Source: Sanderia malayensis
Lineage: Eukaryota; Cnidaria; Scyphozoa; Semaeostomeae; Pelagiidae
Assembly (NCBI GenBank): GCA_013076295.1
Contig: RQOL01000616.1
Span: 3,872,392 to 3,936,391 of the forward strand
DNA length: 64,000 nt
Reading direction: 5' to 3'
Position numbers and translations under genes: made by a program. The notes beneath the pieces were generated by a model. That model did no database searches. It was not told where the DNA came from and saw only the letters and a list, made by a program, of their open reading frames with translations. Below, piece after piece: positions 25,901 through 41,200 of the stretch (positions are counted from its first letter, which is position 1; each line of letters opens with the position of its first letter).

Positions 25901-28900
25901 GTTTTATTCAAAGATATTTTATATCCTATAAACTGGACAACAATCGTATTTGTATTGGATTAGTAGGATTTCATAGTAGACGATTCAGATACTAAGAAAG
26001 CGGAGACGAGCATTAATGAAGAAATAGAACAATTCCTAGTTAGGCTTAATTGCATTGCAAAATGCACCTGCGTCATATATTGGGCGATGCTTTAAACATA
26101 TCGTAAAGTTGCTTGAATTTGAGAGATGGAATTAAATAATCGATTCATACCAATTACAAAAAGGCCAAAGCTAATGTTTTTGAAATCAATTCTTCTTGCA
26201 TTAATTATGAAGATATCTAACGGATTTCCCTGTCCCACAGTGCGCTGGAGAATGAAATATTCAAAGCATATTGCTGCCCTTTTGATACTTTATCCGCATG
26301 GCGCATGTCGCAACAGCTGAAAATCTATCCGTAGCATTTGGAGCAGCCCGGGTTGTTTTGATAACAACAGCGTGATCGTACACAGCACAGCTCTTATCGT
26401 ATTTGAGGCGTTTAACATAAGCGTGCTTCGATCTCAACACGAGTCAGTAATCCAACGATTAAATAAGCAACATTATAGATGGATGAATACTCGATCCATC
26501 TGTTGCAAGTCACTGTTGTCTTGTCTTGTCTGTATCAATTCAATCGCTTGCGTTTAATTATATTTGTAAACAAAACACAGCTATCGCTTAATCATCAATT
26601 GAATATTGCAGAATTATCAAATGATGAAATTCTACTGCATTATCATTGAAGATAAGAATCGTTTCTCGTCTATTTCTTCGTATTTCTATTTTACTATTCT
26701 ATTTTAGCGTTTCGTTTCTATGTTCGTGCATAAAGAGATGGAAAGGAAAAGAAATTAATTTATTATAATACAAATAAAAGTTTGCAATAAAATTTGATAT
26801 TTTAAATGCTTGGATTTAAACTTTCAAATATCCAAAAACCATGGAGAAATAATGGACTTGATATTCACACGCACATTGGCTTTTCCATTTTTATTTTAGC
26901 AGAAAGCTCGTGGCGAATTTGTCAAAATAAATCCGCATATTTCTGTAAAATTCTTTTTGAATCATTCATCAGTTCCAGAGGACCTAACTGAGCAACGAAG
27001 TCATCATCAATCGTTATTATTATCACATTATATAACAGTAATAATTACTTTTCCTAACAATGAACGTTAATCATTTTTCTTCGATGTTACGTGAGCAACC
27101 TGGGATTGAAATAATTCTTTAATGTTTTTGATAATGAAGATATCTGTCTGAAGAGCCGAGCAAGTCAATTAAATTCGATAGTCTATTAAAAATTGTTTGC
27201 ATATAGTGTAATTCAAAATGATTGCTTGAACGCCCCAGGCCATTTCAGTTGTTAGCATGCATCTGTTTCCTTCCTTCAATATTTTAATTGTGTTTTACGT
27301 TTTAGCTAAACATTGACGACCGATGCTCTGCAACACTGAACCTTCAAGGAGTACTCAAAGTCTCAATAGATTGCAGCCTCACTAGCTAGTAGCAAAGCAC
27401 ATGCAATACTAAGCCCTTTCGTTTTGATTAAAATGGAAAGCAGCCATTTCTAATAAGTTTATAAGAACTCGCAAAGGGATGATTCAGCAGCTATATTTCT
27501 CCAATGTAAGCACAGTTCTTGTTTTTATAGAAAGAAGATACAAAAGACGTCCCAATTGTCTAATTACAAATGAAATTCGCATGAAAGTTTCGAGCAATCA
27601 GAAGTGAATTAAAAACGAGCAGCTGAAAATGAGAGAAGGCATAATTGATTTGTGCGCAGTCCATTTCCGGACGACTCTGGACAAGAGAGCTTTTTCTAAA
27701 ACGACCAATTCCTATCATTGTTATCAAGTAAATTACGCGAAAGATTATTAAAAACTCGCTGCAGGGAAAGCGCGGACTGAAGTCAGTTTAAATACGCGAA
27801 GTCAGCTGCCGGGATAACTAAAGCAGATAACATTGTCTGTGTATCGTTCTTCCTAATGAACAAGTTTACACAATTAAAGTTGCGTCATTTGGTTTTAAAA
27901 GCCACGGGGGACTCTTTGTCCATCTCTTGTTGTAGAATGAACTGACTGCGATCTGTAACAAGCGACACCGTTACTTCATGCTAATAGTTGTTACAGAGAT
28001 GCATGAGAAGCTGCTAGCAGTACCTCTCGAGTGTCTTAAATCAATTAATGAAGTCCCCGACAAAGATCAAAATCTATTTGGGCATCATATCTAAATATAC
28101 TACCTTTTCTTTGTTAGATCAATTCTTTTGAAAGTAGGGGTCAAGTCAAGCTAAGTAAATGAGCTATTGCAAGTTTCTGGCAAAGATCAACCGAAAATAA
28201 AACAACATTGAGCTCGTTTCAAAATGGATGATGGAGTGCTTCCCTTTCCTCTTGTTTGCAGCTCGAGCGTTTCATGCTGAAAGTTAATTTTGCAAGAAGC
28301 AGACAATAATTCATTATTCATCGTCAAATAAAAGGAAAGAGATAAATTCTTGTAAAGTCCATTTTTATTAATTCATGAGTTGAACAGGTTTGTTAGACTT
28401 TTAGTAAAAAGGAATTAGAAAACATAGCTCAAGTTCAGGCAAACAGTCAAACATGACCACTGCTTTTAAACAAAAGAGACAGCCGTTATATGCTCAGTTT
28501 GACCAAGTCTCATCTTTATTCGTCATTCGATTTGCAAAAGAAACACAGTGTTTGCCAATCCAGCAAACATTCTCAGATTAGCACATAGGGTGTGGCATAA
28601 GGCAAGCTTTCTGAACTGCATGCTCCGATGCAAATAAGACCAGATATAACCAGTCAGAGAATTAAAGCCTCTTGTAATAGCTGTATCAAATACTTGCAAG
28701 CAGTATACTGCTCCTTTTTAGTACCTTAATGAATCACAGAAATTCTCTAAGCAGGCAAATGTTTGTTGTTTCTTTCATCAGAAGTAACAAATTTTGTTAC
28801 AAGGAAAAATCTAGCGCTAAACATTGAATCTATCGGTAAAAATAGGCATTCATTGCGACAAGGAGGGTGTATCATATTTACTTGCCTAAAAAACATGGCA

Positions 28901-31153
28901 CAATAAAAGTGACGTCATCAGAGTACGACAAAGCATGTTCAAGAACAAAAGACATTGCGCTAAATTTTCAATGACTGCGCTTTTGCGAACAATACGACCT
29001 GTACACAAGAGCAATCAATGTTAAAGACTCGCATAGCTGCAAGTTAATTAAATTAGCAGACCCGGTATGCCAAACGTGCGGAAATCTAAAGACCGTTGCT
29101 TTAATTAGTCACACAGAGGATATAGCATGTGTTTGCAGGCCAGATACTAATCAGTTTTCTAAATGCTTCAAGCTGAGAGAATAACCTCTTTTAAACGGTG
29201 TTTCGAAAAGCCGTATCAGTTCTTATTGTCATCTCATTAGAGTTGGGAATTGTTGTTTCTTAATGGCATTTGTTTCGGCAGAATTTGAGGTCAATGGAAT
29301 CGTACGTTGTAAGAATAGACTTGGACTAAAGAGATAAACAAAAAAACAGCGTGAAAAACAAAACTGCAAAACAACTCACCCTTAGATTGGCAAAATTTCT
29401 CACGCTCCTTGAAAAACTTCTGCCTCACGATTACAAAACGACGCTCTAATGAACTGCAGCCTAAATAGAGCCAGAAATAGCTTTAACTCGAATTCAAGTG
29501 AAGATTGCTATTGACAAAAAATGTAGCAACAAAAGGACTTTCTTAATGCAATAAGATACAAGGGGAGGATACCCTCAAATTTATCAAAATCAATAACGAA
29601 GCACAAAATTTGTGGAGGTACATATACATGAATTCCAAAAGTGAAATTAGCTTCGTCTAGGATAATGAGGTACAAACAATGGCTCTAATTGTTGTTGTTA
29701 TTGACATGAGAGTAAATATCATAAGGGGCCTTCACGAGAAAAGTAAATCACGGTTCAAACATAACGTACCCAAAATGCATCATGAAAACGATCTTTGAGC
29801 TCATCAGCTGACTTGGCTACAAAAGAAAAAGAAACATCTGTGATAATGGACAACATTGCTTCCTTAACGGGATTAAAGATGTCGGCATTTCTCTCTCTTA
29901 TCTCTTACTGCTTACTTGGATTGCAAACTAAACAATTTGATGAAGATTTAACGTGAAGAAACTAAGACGCCTAGGCAACAGAGCATATGCTATTTGCGAA
30001 AAATAGCCAAAATATATTAATATAATATAGTAGTGTAATATAGCACTGGAAGGAAATTATAAGCATTTATTATTGAGCCTGGGGCCAAAACTGCTGGCAA
30101 TTCCTTCTTCGATTATGAAACCTCTATAAAATCCAAAATTTTTAGTCACAAATAGAAAACCTACACCTGCAAATACAAACTGTGGACCTATGTTTTACCA
30201 ACAGCTATAGAATCAGGCAATTTAGAAAGCTTAAAAACAAGCATCTTTCATTGAAGGGTAGCATTAGTTATGTAAGCAAGATGCCTTTTGAAATGAAATG
30301 CTGTAAATTTGATGGTTTGGGAGTGCATAAACGTGGAGAATGCAATGTTAGATTTGCTTGATAAGTAGTGGTGTATTAATTCATTGAGTTCATTCCCACA
30401 GTTCATTGCTCGCACTTGATTTTGGAAGCATTATACCCCCGTTATAGTCGATGAACATTTCTGTATAAATCTAAAATGGCGCAGGTGTATTGATGGAATG
30501 CTAGCTGTTGTTGAACACGAGTCTCTTCAAATTTCTGCACAGCAAGATCCCCTACGTATGAAAGATGGTAGAATTGTAGAAATAAACTTACTTCATTCCC
30601 AGAATATTACTGTATAATGCAAGCCAGTACCATTTCATTTAATGAAACGGGGTTTCCATCACCTTCACTCCACCCATAGTGGAGCTGCAAAATACAATAC
30701 ATAACAACCATTTAACAGAATCATAGATATATTAACAAATAGTTCATTATTTTCTTTAAATATGCTGTAAAGTTGAACAATTATAAATGACATAGCTACG
30801 ATGGTCTGCGCAGGGCAGGCAGATTACAACGCTCCATTCTGCAATGCCCGATAAAAAACACAATACAATTGAGGCAAACAATAGGATTGGATAATTTTAT
30901 AATAGCTTCAGGCACGTGTGTCTTTTAGCGGCGGGAGCAATGGGTTTAAAAACAGGTTGAGTGTAGGTGACAGCGTCAGTTCAGCCAGTGCCTAATTGGA
31001 GAAGGTCGTGCTATTACTGGTAAATTATACACCTTTGGAAGCAGTAAAAACAACAAGGGATCAGCTATTCGCGAAAGGATCTGATAGCTACTACGCCTCG
31101 TCAACCAGGTATACATTACAGCATCAAGTCTCAATAGCCACAGCATGGAGAAG

Positions 31154-32242
31154 ATGTCAAAGAATTTTCTCATCGACACGCTGATTCAGGGGAAAAGACC
31201 AAAGCCTGAGCCGATAGATCCACCACCACCGCTGATACCCAGCGAGCAAACGAGTTCAAGAGAAGCAAGTCCAGTGCAAGTTAGCCCAATAGGCTCACCG
31301 ACGCACAGTGAAAGACACTACAGTGATGGCTCGACAACATTCTGCACTTGTTGCATGCCAAAGTCGCAGCAAACTAACTGCCAGTGTCAGATGTGTAGAA
31401 GAGACTCATATCCGATCAGTCCCATGTTTGCTTCGTATCCGTACACCTCATCATATCGCGAGAACTCAATGTGTTCAAGACGACCCTTCGAGCGAGAGGG
31501 ATTCAAAGTACCCTATCCATCGCCAGAAATGAATATTCAAGACTGCCCACCACACCTTTTACCGTCTTACAGTAAGTTCAACTTCTTTTTATCGACCTGG
31601 TTGATAGAGAACGCTTAAAAATCATGCTACTTCTTAATCTCGTTGATTTTCACTGCTTTATATCAATCTTTTTCTGTCTGATATTTCTACGAGCCACAAA
31701 AACAAAGACCAAAACTCATCGTCATAAAAAACCCCAGAAAATTTCATTTTTTGTCGATATATATAAAGCTTATCGGGTTGAGTAAAAAATGAGTTAAAGA
31801 GGAAATTGTCTCGATTGTAACAAACGTTTCGCTTCGATATCAACTCAGTATTCTAGATTGCAGTCTTAGTCTCAATCGCCTATTCAAAATATCAGTGGCA
31901 AACTTTAAGACCCGAGTGTAACCGTGACCATAACGTAACTTATTTTCATCTTTTACAGTCAGAGAACTCGAAGCTCGAAGATTAAAGGCCCAAATACAAT
32001 GTGGAAAATCGAAGAGAATAAGAACAGCGTACACGAGCATCCAGCTATTGGAGCTCGAAAAGGAATTCCAAAACAACAGATACCTGTCCAGACTTCGACG
32101 CATTCAGATTGCCGCAATGCTAGATCTCACCGAGAAACAAGTAAAAATATGGTTCCAGAACAGACGAGTAAAATGGAAGAAGGATAAAAAAGTACCTCAA
32201 GGTAATGACATGGAGTATCCTAACTCACCAGCATCCCACTGA
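31154..32242 (+). CDS. Gsx: Gsx, ParaHox homeobox transcription factor
   Basis: Two exons (31154-31571, 31959-32242), joined by a 387-bp phase-1 intron, encode 233 aa. The protein opens [11 protein letters not shown], matching the N-terminal SNAG-like repressor motif of Gsx proteins (MxRSFLVDSLI). An in-frame ATG nine bases upstream is possible, but the motif favours 31154. The homeodomain (157-216) reads [49 protein letters not shown]; the YLSRLRRI and TSxQLLELE blocks are Gsx hallmarks. It differs from bilaterian Gsx in Trp rather than His at position 56. The middle region is Pro/Ser-rich with a Cys-rich patch. It should be a nuclear DNA-binding regulator, in animals typically neural or oral. 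An AATAAA lies at about 32423. Confidence 0.94.
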
Positions 32243-34133
32243 GATGAAATTGCATTAGAGGTCCAAATTAAACCACATAAAGGAGTTGCAATACACGTTG
32301 TGCCTTCTGTTACTCCAGCAAGACGGTGTGGGCCAGAAATCTAAAAACAAACAATGTATTCATCGTTAAAGCCATCTTTTTGAAATGTAAATATGCATAT
32401 AATATATAATATATAGATACAAAAATAAATATGAACTATTCTGGTGATATTAATTGAGAATTAATTTTCCTGAACATGACGTAAACATATAATATCATTA
32501 TTATTTTTTCAAATTTATTTCAAAATGAACATATTATCAACATATAGGTTAAAATGTGCCGTCTTATACGAATATAGTCGTGTCAGTTCGTTGTCTATGT
32601 AGCCATTTATTAAGTATTCACATTATCATAATAAACGATAAATTCTGATTCCTTGTATCATGCTAATATTTCATTACGTACGATAGGGACAAATTTTAAT
32701 ATTCATTTTTGCATTAAATGCATGCGGTAGCTACATAGTTTTACTTATATGATTTGAAAATGGAAATATAATGTTGGCGTTTACTTTTGTGCAAAACTGG
32801 TATAAGTCCTTTAATGCTAGCAGACCACACCCTTTTGGCTACATGTTTGGAGCTGTTAAATCTACGAGGCATGAAAAATGGCACACAATTTTATTGAAAG
32901 GCCTATTCGGTTCATATCATTGATATAACTACTTGATTCCAGCTAGGTTCTTAATTTTAACTGGAACTACTTTATTCCAGCTAAACTAGAGACAAAATTT
33001 TAAGAAAGACGGAGCCAAATGTAAGATAAATGCAAAACATAATTTCACACGAGAATATAGTTCAGAATCTCTGCTTCTTTCTATATAGGTTGATTTTAGT
33101 TTGATTGAAAAGTCTCCTTTTGTTTATCATCGCAATGGCTAAGAACAAACGAGAACAGATGTCCCTCATAGGAGGAGAGTATTTGTGTTTCCAAAAGACT
33201 AGCAATTTTTATCATTTTATGATACTCGGAGATCATTATAAACAAGGTTGATAAATAATTCAGGCCCCATAAGATCAATTCAAAGAGCAAGCTAATAATA
33301 CTTGACTTTTCATTGGAAATCATGATGTGTGCTTTTTAAACCAATTAAAAATATGACATTGCAAAAGATAAAAGGCCTAAAACGGCAAAATTCGTAGCGC
33401 TGTTTTAAGCTATCGATAAACAATTGGATTTATAACAAATGCATGGCGTGTATCCCATGAACGTAGCACAAATACATATCGTTTCCTTACTACTATTACC
33501 GATACTATCGCAAGGTGCATAGCAGATCAGTAGCAATAATATGTAATATACTTTTCTTATAAATGACAAACCATAGTAAACTGATCATGATGGAGCCAGT
33601 ATAGTCAGAAGAATCATCTTTAGAAATGCAATGGAAACTACCTTAAAAGAAAGCAGCTTTACTAAAGACCAGCAGATGGTTTTATTCAAGCGCTGAAGTT
33701 AATTCTGAAGATATATAATATCAGTTTTGTAAAGCAGACCATAGGGTTGTTATACACCATGACAAACAAAAACAACACAAAACAATATACAGGGTATCAT
33801 TATAGAATAACTCGTTTATGAAACAGAGCAATGCACGACTCAAGAAATTAAATTCGTTGGCTTTCGCATTCACTGCTCCACATATTAAATTAAGTCAAAA
33901 TTCTATCTCTGGCTCCATTAATTCATCAACAATAATATCGTGTACATCAAGCTATAGATCACAGCCAAATGAACATGCTAAACATGCTAAAAGACTAAGA
34001 ACTATTCATGGCTATAGGCGCTAATAAGATGTCATTGTCACATGTCTCATGTCAGAGACATTCCTCAATAGCATAAATAGTAATGAAGGCGTCGCATTCA
34101 AAGTACTTTATCTGTGACGCAAAGAAAACCCTG

Positions 34134-34196
34134 AAACAAAGAAAACGGTTGGAAAGAAAACCTTAAAACAAAGAAAACGGTTGGAAGGAAAACCTT
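34134..34196 (+). repeat. Tandem duplication, 32-bp unit
   Basis: AAACAAAGAAAACGGTTGGA occurs at 34134 and 34166 and continues with the same downstream bases. Confidence 0.85.
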
Positions 34197-34835
34197 ATAC
34201 TTTTGCATTAGGTTAGTGCATGAGAAAATAATGCTTCGCTACCAAAGCAGACTTATAGCAAATAATGTACAGTAGCATATATGCACGAAAGACAGCAAAA
34301 CCCTGCTAAGATTAACACAAACAATGTGGTCAATGCTTAACATGTACTCTGCCTTATGAATGTGTGTTCATAGCAAACGCATTGTTTTCAATATGTTATT
34401 GGCTTAAGCTTGCAAAGATCAATTGCCTCAAGAAGCCTTGAATAAATAACCGGTACCGCTTCAACTGGTGGACGGACCAATTGTCTCAGTGCATTTGTTG
34501 ACTTAATGATTATCTTGAAATAAGTCTTGCCAAGGTACAATGTCTACTGAATTTTATACAAATTATTCAAACCCTGAATAACGTCTCTGCGATCCAGACA
34601 AACTCAAAACATTGTGCTGTCAAAGTTTTGTATAGAATGGTCACTAGTTGAAGGCATGTTCTCATAAAATTCATGCCAGCTAAAGAGCGTCTAATCGCAT
34701 TCTAATTGTAAACACTGTCGCATGTCAATTACTAAATGTCTCAAGACCAGAACAAAAGCCTATGAAGCGGCATTAAAACTACAACTAAATGTTTATTTAC
34801 ACGGGAACTGATGACCACAATTATATAAAATCAAT

Positions 34836-34990
34836 AATCTAGTGGTGTGGAATAGATTCAATAGCATATGCTATTTTGGTGCCTGGGTCCGAATCCACAA
34901 GCGTTCGAAAAAAATTATGAGCCATCAGCCAACTCAGCTGTCCATCCTTCCGGGGTCGGTAAATGAGTACTCAGAACTCTGGGGTAATAA
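34836..34990 (+). repeat. Candidate tRNA-derived SINE
   Basis: CTAGTGGTGTGG (A-box-like) is followed about 50 bases later by GGGTCCGAATCC (B-box-like), then GCTGTCCATCCTTCCGGGGT and CGGTAAATGAGTAC. That layout is a tRNA-like head plus a conserved body. Class is inference. Confidence 0.4.
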
Positions 34991-35154
34991 CTGACAGTGT
35001 CTCTAATTATAGTAGAAATGCTAAATAAGCCTGAAACTTCAGCAAAGTAGTTATTATCATTATCATTATTATGCATAGATGACGCAATAATAAATACTAA
35101 TTGGTAATTACATCATCGACGAGTCTAGAATAAGCACTCAAAATGCTCCTGCAG

Positions 35155-35184
35155 ATATATATATATGTATTTATATATGTATAC

Positions 35185-35216
<32 letters not shown>

Positions 35217-35250
35217 GTGTATATGTATATATATATATGTATATATATAC

Positions 35251-35281
<31 letters not shown>

Positions 35282-35282
35282 A
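35155..35282. repeat. AT/GTAT microsatellite
   Basis: About 128 bp of alternating AT with interspersed TGTATA. Low complexity. Confidence 0.95.
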
Positions 35283-38200
35283 TCAAAATTTAACCTGTTT
35301 TAATCAGTCCTGATGTGGATATAACATGCCAATGAGTGAACACATGATAAGACATGTTAGCTATCATTACAAGTGTTCTTGGCACTAATGAGATTTAAGT
35401 TAAACATTCCTGTGACCAAATTCACAGGACCCTATTCAAGCCGATCTGCTAACAAAATATATCTTTGAAAGTGGATAATTAAGCACTTTATTACATATTG
35501 AGCTGGTGTTCGTATACAAGAGCTGATCTAGTGGTTAACATCGTGACTACAATAAAGCGTTTGGGATCAAATTGATTTGAACATGCATAGAAAAATATTA
35601 TCTTTGCTGACAACAATTAAGAATAGCTGATTTGTTTCATGCTGTTGTTTACTGGAGTAACCTCGACGCAAGTCTATCCTAATGGAACAAACTAACCAGG
35701 TGGACGCATTCAAATAACAATGCATGGTTTTAGAAGCACTCCAAGTGATAAACAATTGTTTTGTGGCTTAATTCGCATTGCTGTTACTAACACATTACAA
35801 AGGCATTGCTAAAGAGTTGAGATATCTTTCAATAACTTTGTGAAAAATGAATCGTAATGGTCTTTAATGCAAGTCAATTAAAGACAAACTGTAAATTCAG
35901 ATACCCAAGAAGCCTTCTTACCCTACTTATTTTCCTATTACTTATTCTCATATCCCAGTGATATTCATTTTACCTATTTGCCTTCGTTAAAAACTGAAAA
36001 ACATTTCGAGAACTACCGTTTGAAATTTTATAACTCATACGATTCTAAAAAGCAAACACTTCTGAGCATCCGACTCCTTACTAGCAGGGGGTAAAGGACC
36101 GCATGCTATATTAAAAGCAAAAAACATACAGGTTATAGCTGTTATACCAGACAACATGGTATACTCATTAATTATTCATTAATATCCAACACAGTAGTTC
36201 TTTATTCGTGTATTCTTTATTCATTGTTATGATCCGTAAATCGATCATGTGTTTTATTATGTCAGCTCACTTAATTGCTATATAATATACTTAGAAAGTC
36301 CTATTTAAACTCTTATGAAAAGAAATAAATATCAAAAGAGCATTCAAGAAACGCTTGTGCTTTTTGCTATGTCACATCTTATAGAGTCAGTGGTGGTGAA
36401 ATGATTTAGCAATTCCTACAGCTATCCCAATTAATAATATATTTCTGATTTCCTTCGTCAGCCAGGAAATCAGAAATACTTTTACTAAGCTCTTATCTCT
36501 TGCAAGGAGTTCTCTTGCTTCGTATCTCATCCCAGAAATACATATATTAAACACCAATATGTTCCAACTCTCTAACAACATTCACTTCTCTTACAATGAA
36601 CTTGAATCAGACGTGTGAAATCTACGATAGAATCGAGCAGACACTGGTCATTCATTCAGTAGGTCAGGTCTCACATTCCAGACTGTAGCTACATGCCGGA
36701 TTGATCAGAAGATAAGATGGCCACAAGAAAATGAATTGAGTTCCATCACTAGGTATCATGATGCAGACCTCGTGGATACCCACTCTGTCAAGATAGAACA
36801 ATAGGCTCATCAAAGTAAGGTTAATTACAATTGCATTGGGTGGTGCAATAGTGAGCAGAGTCTTGTTATGAAGTTTATGCCATGAGTTTATACCTCAGTC
36901 GTATAGCTTCATGGCCATCTGCCGCTTTGAATACGCGTTATGGAATCGTTTTGGGACCGTTTTAGATCAATTAAACCACGATACCTGCTCAAACAAATAA
37001 GTATGGGTAAAATATGTTTATAATTTGCTCATACTCCGACCCCAGGTTTGTCAATACTATTAAATACAGGCTCCGACAGTGCATAATCCAAGGTAGGCTC
37101 TGCCACAAACAGAAGCAGAACGCACGTAATCTTTGAGATAGGTGCAGCCAGCATAGCAGTAGGAAAATGGGGTAAATTTTCATGAGCGTAGCTAAAAGAG
37201 TGAGCGTCTGCTAACTTCTTATACAACAACACAGCGATAACCCTTGAGTTCAACCACACACTTTCTGTGATTAAAATATGAGCATTGTATGCGATGTGGT
37301 GAGCTTCAATTTTCAAAACAATGTTAGTTTTAACGCCAAGCATCTCAAAACAAAATTGAAACACTCGAAAACATTTCAGCACATTCCTAAGCATCTTAAA
37401 ACAACTTGAAAGATTCTGAAACATGCCAAAACGTTTTGAAACATGCTGGAACATGTTAAAACTCATCAGTTATCGAATAATGAACAAAAATGGCAATAAC
37501 ACCAAGTAATTTGCAGTTGCTTCTAAAATAAAACACAAATTGGAATGAAAGAGTAATTTCAACGTTTTCAAAACACTCTTTGTTGCATTTTTCTATTGCC
37601 TAACAGAAAACTCAATTAAATCCAGTCGAAATAAATAACACAATAGTTTGACAGGAAATCAAATTAAATGAAACTGTGGCCATCGTTCATAACTTGTTGC
37701 AATCTTTGAATGTAAAGCTCCACACAGTAAAGTAAAACATAATACTTGTCTCAAACAAGTTTTTAGTGAATGTTATCAAAAATTGACAAATAGATGGTAC
37801 AACAACAACAACTTCATCACTCTTTCATACGAGCAAAAAGCAATCAAACTAAACAGCCATGCACATGAAACACTGCACTAGCGTTTGCCTCCTCGTCTAC
37901 AAAGATGTTACACTTTCTCCTAGACAAGACAAGCTAAAATATTGACCTCACATGACTCACATAATTACAACTGTTGCAAAACTAGCTCGCAACTATGTAT
38001 ATCTTTCTGATCTGGATGGCTTCTCTCTTAAAACGAATTCAAGATTACCTCCTCCTTTTGCGCATAAACAAATGGTCCACTTTTTCAGAATGGTTCCTTT
38101 CACGGGCTGAGTCTCTTAACAGTAATTTGCAGTGACGACACAGCTCGCTGACAAAATGCACAGGATTCGTTTTCCTGGTTGGTGATGACAATTAAGCAAT

Positions 38201-41200
38201 TTAAGTCGAAAGACCTGCCATTTTATATCGTTTGTATTGCAGATTAAACATCCTAGGGTCGCACAATGTGTTTTAATTAGCTGTACAGGTGCAGAGGCTG
38301 CAAGAAGCTGAACTGATCCATCGTGTAGCAGAAGAAGAGGCGCTGACTAGGCCCATTAACACTCCAAAGATCCATACAGCGCACATTGCTTGCACAATGC
38401 ATAGTGTATAATACCAAACGGCACTGAATTCGCACCACTATTTCCAGCTGATTACGCAGCAAACACAACTGATCGATTATTTCCGTATGGCTTGTTCAGC
38501 AATGCGCAGTAAATGCAAAGATGCGAGTAACAGTAGCTGTAGCGAATATGCAGCAACAAATACTTTCAGCACAATGCAGCAATACCATTGCATACAAAGC
38601 TTGCATTCTCAAAACAACCACAAAATTTAATAAAAAAACAGCAGCATTACAATAATCAAGCGACTTACCCCAATCAAATTGCAATGCATATTGAGGTTTG
38701 TACTGCTTTACACGCACCAGGCTCCTAAAAATGATAAATTCCGAGTTTATTCAAAACTGTTTATAAATGCTTAACCTACAATCCGGGTGAATATATGGCC
38801 TGGTAGCCTGTCAGTATGGCTTATAATGGTAGAATGGCCACTGGCGATGGCTGAACATCTATTTATAATCGACGATGTTGTGTATGGACTTGGCCATTGT
38901 AACTTGGAAAGAGCCATGTGCTCAGAGACAGAAGGTTTATGTTTGCAAACAAAGGGTAAAAAAAGATATCAACGATATCATTCGTCGTTCGCTGTGCAGT
39001 TGACTAAAGCCAAGCACCTGATTGGTTTTTCACGAGAGGCAAATCGTTAATTGATAGATGCTCAGCAAATTAAAAACTGTTTATCAAAAAATCATTTGTT
39101 AATTAAAAGAAAAGATAATCAAATCACCAATGAGGACATCTGTGATAACATGCCTGCTACCAATGGTCGATCGTATTTAGCGCAATCAGTCTATGACCAC
39201 TCTCCGTTAGCCATGATGACGTGTCGTTGCTTCCAACTACAGCAACAGTACGTACATCATTGCACTAAAACGGAATAAAAAACAAATTACTTTTAATAAT
39301 GTGCATAAAAATTATTTACTGACAACAAAAAGCCCTACTGCAGGAATAATTATTGAGAAATTTCAAATAAACACAGGCTGTGACCAAATATATGGTGACA
39401 CACATTTAGTTCCATTTTATGCACCATAATTGATTTATTGGACTCCAACAATGATCTTTGCGAAGATTAAATGGAATAAGCCATCGAAATAGAATGTAGT
39501 GATCTTAAAATTGTTCCTCAAAATAGATAAGACAACAAATACTCAGATTAACGAAGGAAACTAATTATAGAACCTTGATTAGCATATAAGTCTTTATCTG
39601 CTGGTATTATTATTTACAATACTAAGGATTACAGGGATATAATCCTCTAAGTAAACTATCCTTTTCTGACAATACAAAAGCACATATATCAGGACATTTC
39701 TATAGCTTCCAGTCCCTACACGTGTAGCTTTTTCAAAGCTAATGTTAATGTAAGCTAATGTAGTGAAATAACAAGCAACTATTTGGTGATTTCGTCTCAA
39801 TGATTTCGTAACAATATCTATAGGCGTTGCTATTCATAATCGTTGCTGCATATTGTCAAGGCTCTTGCTTAACCTAAATTGCCAAACTCAGTTTATTAGT
39901 TTAAGTAGAACGATATGTCTCAGCATAAGCTGCATGCAAGCGATTTGCAACGAGAGTATGCTGCACAATAACTAAGCATATACAGCCACTTACCTCACGT
40001 ACAACAGCATCATCTACTGTGGCAAAACCTTATCATTTCCATATAACACATGCAACATCTTATTGTCACATGAAACTTGCGTAACAAAGTATGCAAGACC
40101 TGAAACATAAAATAGAAAGTCGCTTGAGTTTCCATTTGGGTATTTTTATCACTTTTAAGTAAGAAAAGCCCTATTTCAATTTCTAAGATCTATAATAAGA
40201 GCTCCTTTCTCCAGTCAAGCCGACATCTAGTGACCATCAGTATATTTTTTGAAAGCAGCTAGTATATTATTTGTCAAAATAATGTATTGCAATTTATATG
40301 CAATTTATGCAGCCAAATTAAACGTTAGCGACAGTTTACTCTTTTCGAAAGTTGCAACTGCGCAGCTGCAAAACGACTTGGGGTTTGATTGGTCATCAGA
40401 GCCGGGCAATGATTGGCTACTTTGAAAAAGTTAACCAAGGGCTATAAAGTTTGTTTCCAAACACGCAAAATGGTGTGATAAGTGACATTGGGTACTGTGC
40501 AAGAAATGCATGGTTGATGTAATTTGAATGTAAGCGTGAAAGTTGGACTATTTGAGTATTTGAGCAGAGTGGGCGAGATAAGATACGAATCATTTCAGAG
40601 CGAAAAGCAGGGTGGGAAAGTAGAAAAAACTGTTTGAAAGAAATAAGAGCTTATATGGCTGCTGAAAGAAGGATCTGAGTGGAAGAGGAACAATCAGAAA
40701 AAATAGAGAAAGCAGACGATGCATGGAACTGTGAAGGAGCGTCAGGAGAAAGCAAATAACGAGGAATAGCTCAAGATATTTAGTAACCATTTAGCAAGCT
40801 TAATATATATGCATGGTAAAAGTAAAGCTGTCTTATGGTAAAATCTAAACTGTCTTCAAGTTTTCATTCGATTTAGATTAATAAACTTTTGCATATATTT
40901 TATATATTGTTAGCCATGTAAATACCCAATAAAAATATAGCAATAACAAGTTCGCGAATAAGAAACGATTTGTTAGAAATAAAGATTGTTCTAAAAAAGT
41001 AAATTGAAGTGTGAATTAGCACAAAGTTGTTTAATGAAGATCGCAAGGCAATAACCAAGCCAGCACAATAACAAACGCTTTGAATGCGCTGGCATATGGA
41101 CGCAAGGATGCAAGACAATTAAATGTCAAAACGATAAGAACTTACTGCAAACAGTAAAAAGCCATATACGTGACTTATAACCACTCCATCTATACCAAAA

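Larger units (their letters stand above)
20820..31153. other. 10.3 kb gene-poor interval between the Cdx-like gene and Gsx
   Basis: No exon with homology or a credible splice structure was found on either strand. It holds the satellite array at 21990-22866 and a tRNA-like segment at 22912-22990. The remaining 8 kb is unique-looking AT-rich sequence with many TAAT/ATTA cores. The last part presumably includes the Gsx promoter; TTTAAAA at about 30952 is a weak TATA-like candidate. Confidence 0.5.

Noticed and set aside
31999..32187. Open frame overlapping the Gsx homeobox in another frame
   Set aside because: Shadow of the homeodomain exon; no independent support.
37029..37466. 145-codon minus-strand frame with FQ/FK-rich repeats
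   Set aside because: Comes from a low-complexity AAACAxxxTxAAA-type tract; no splice partners or family.
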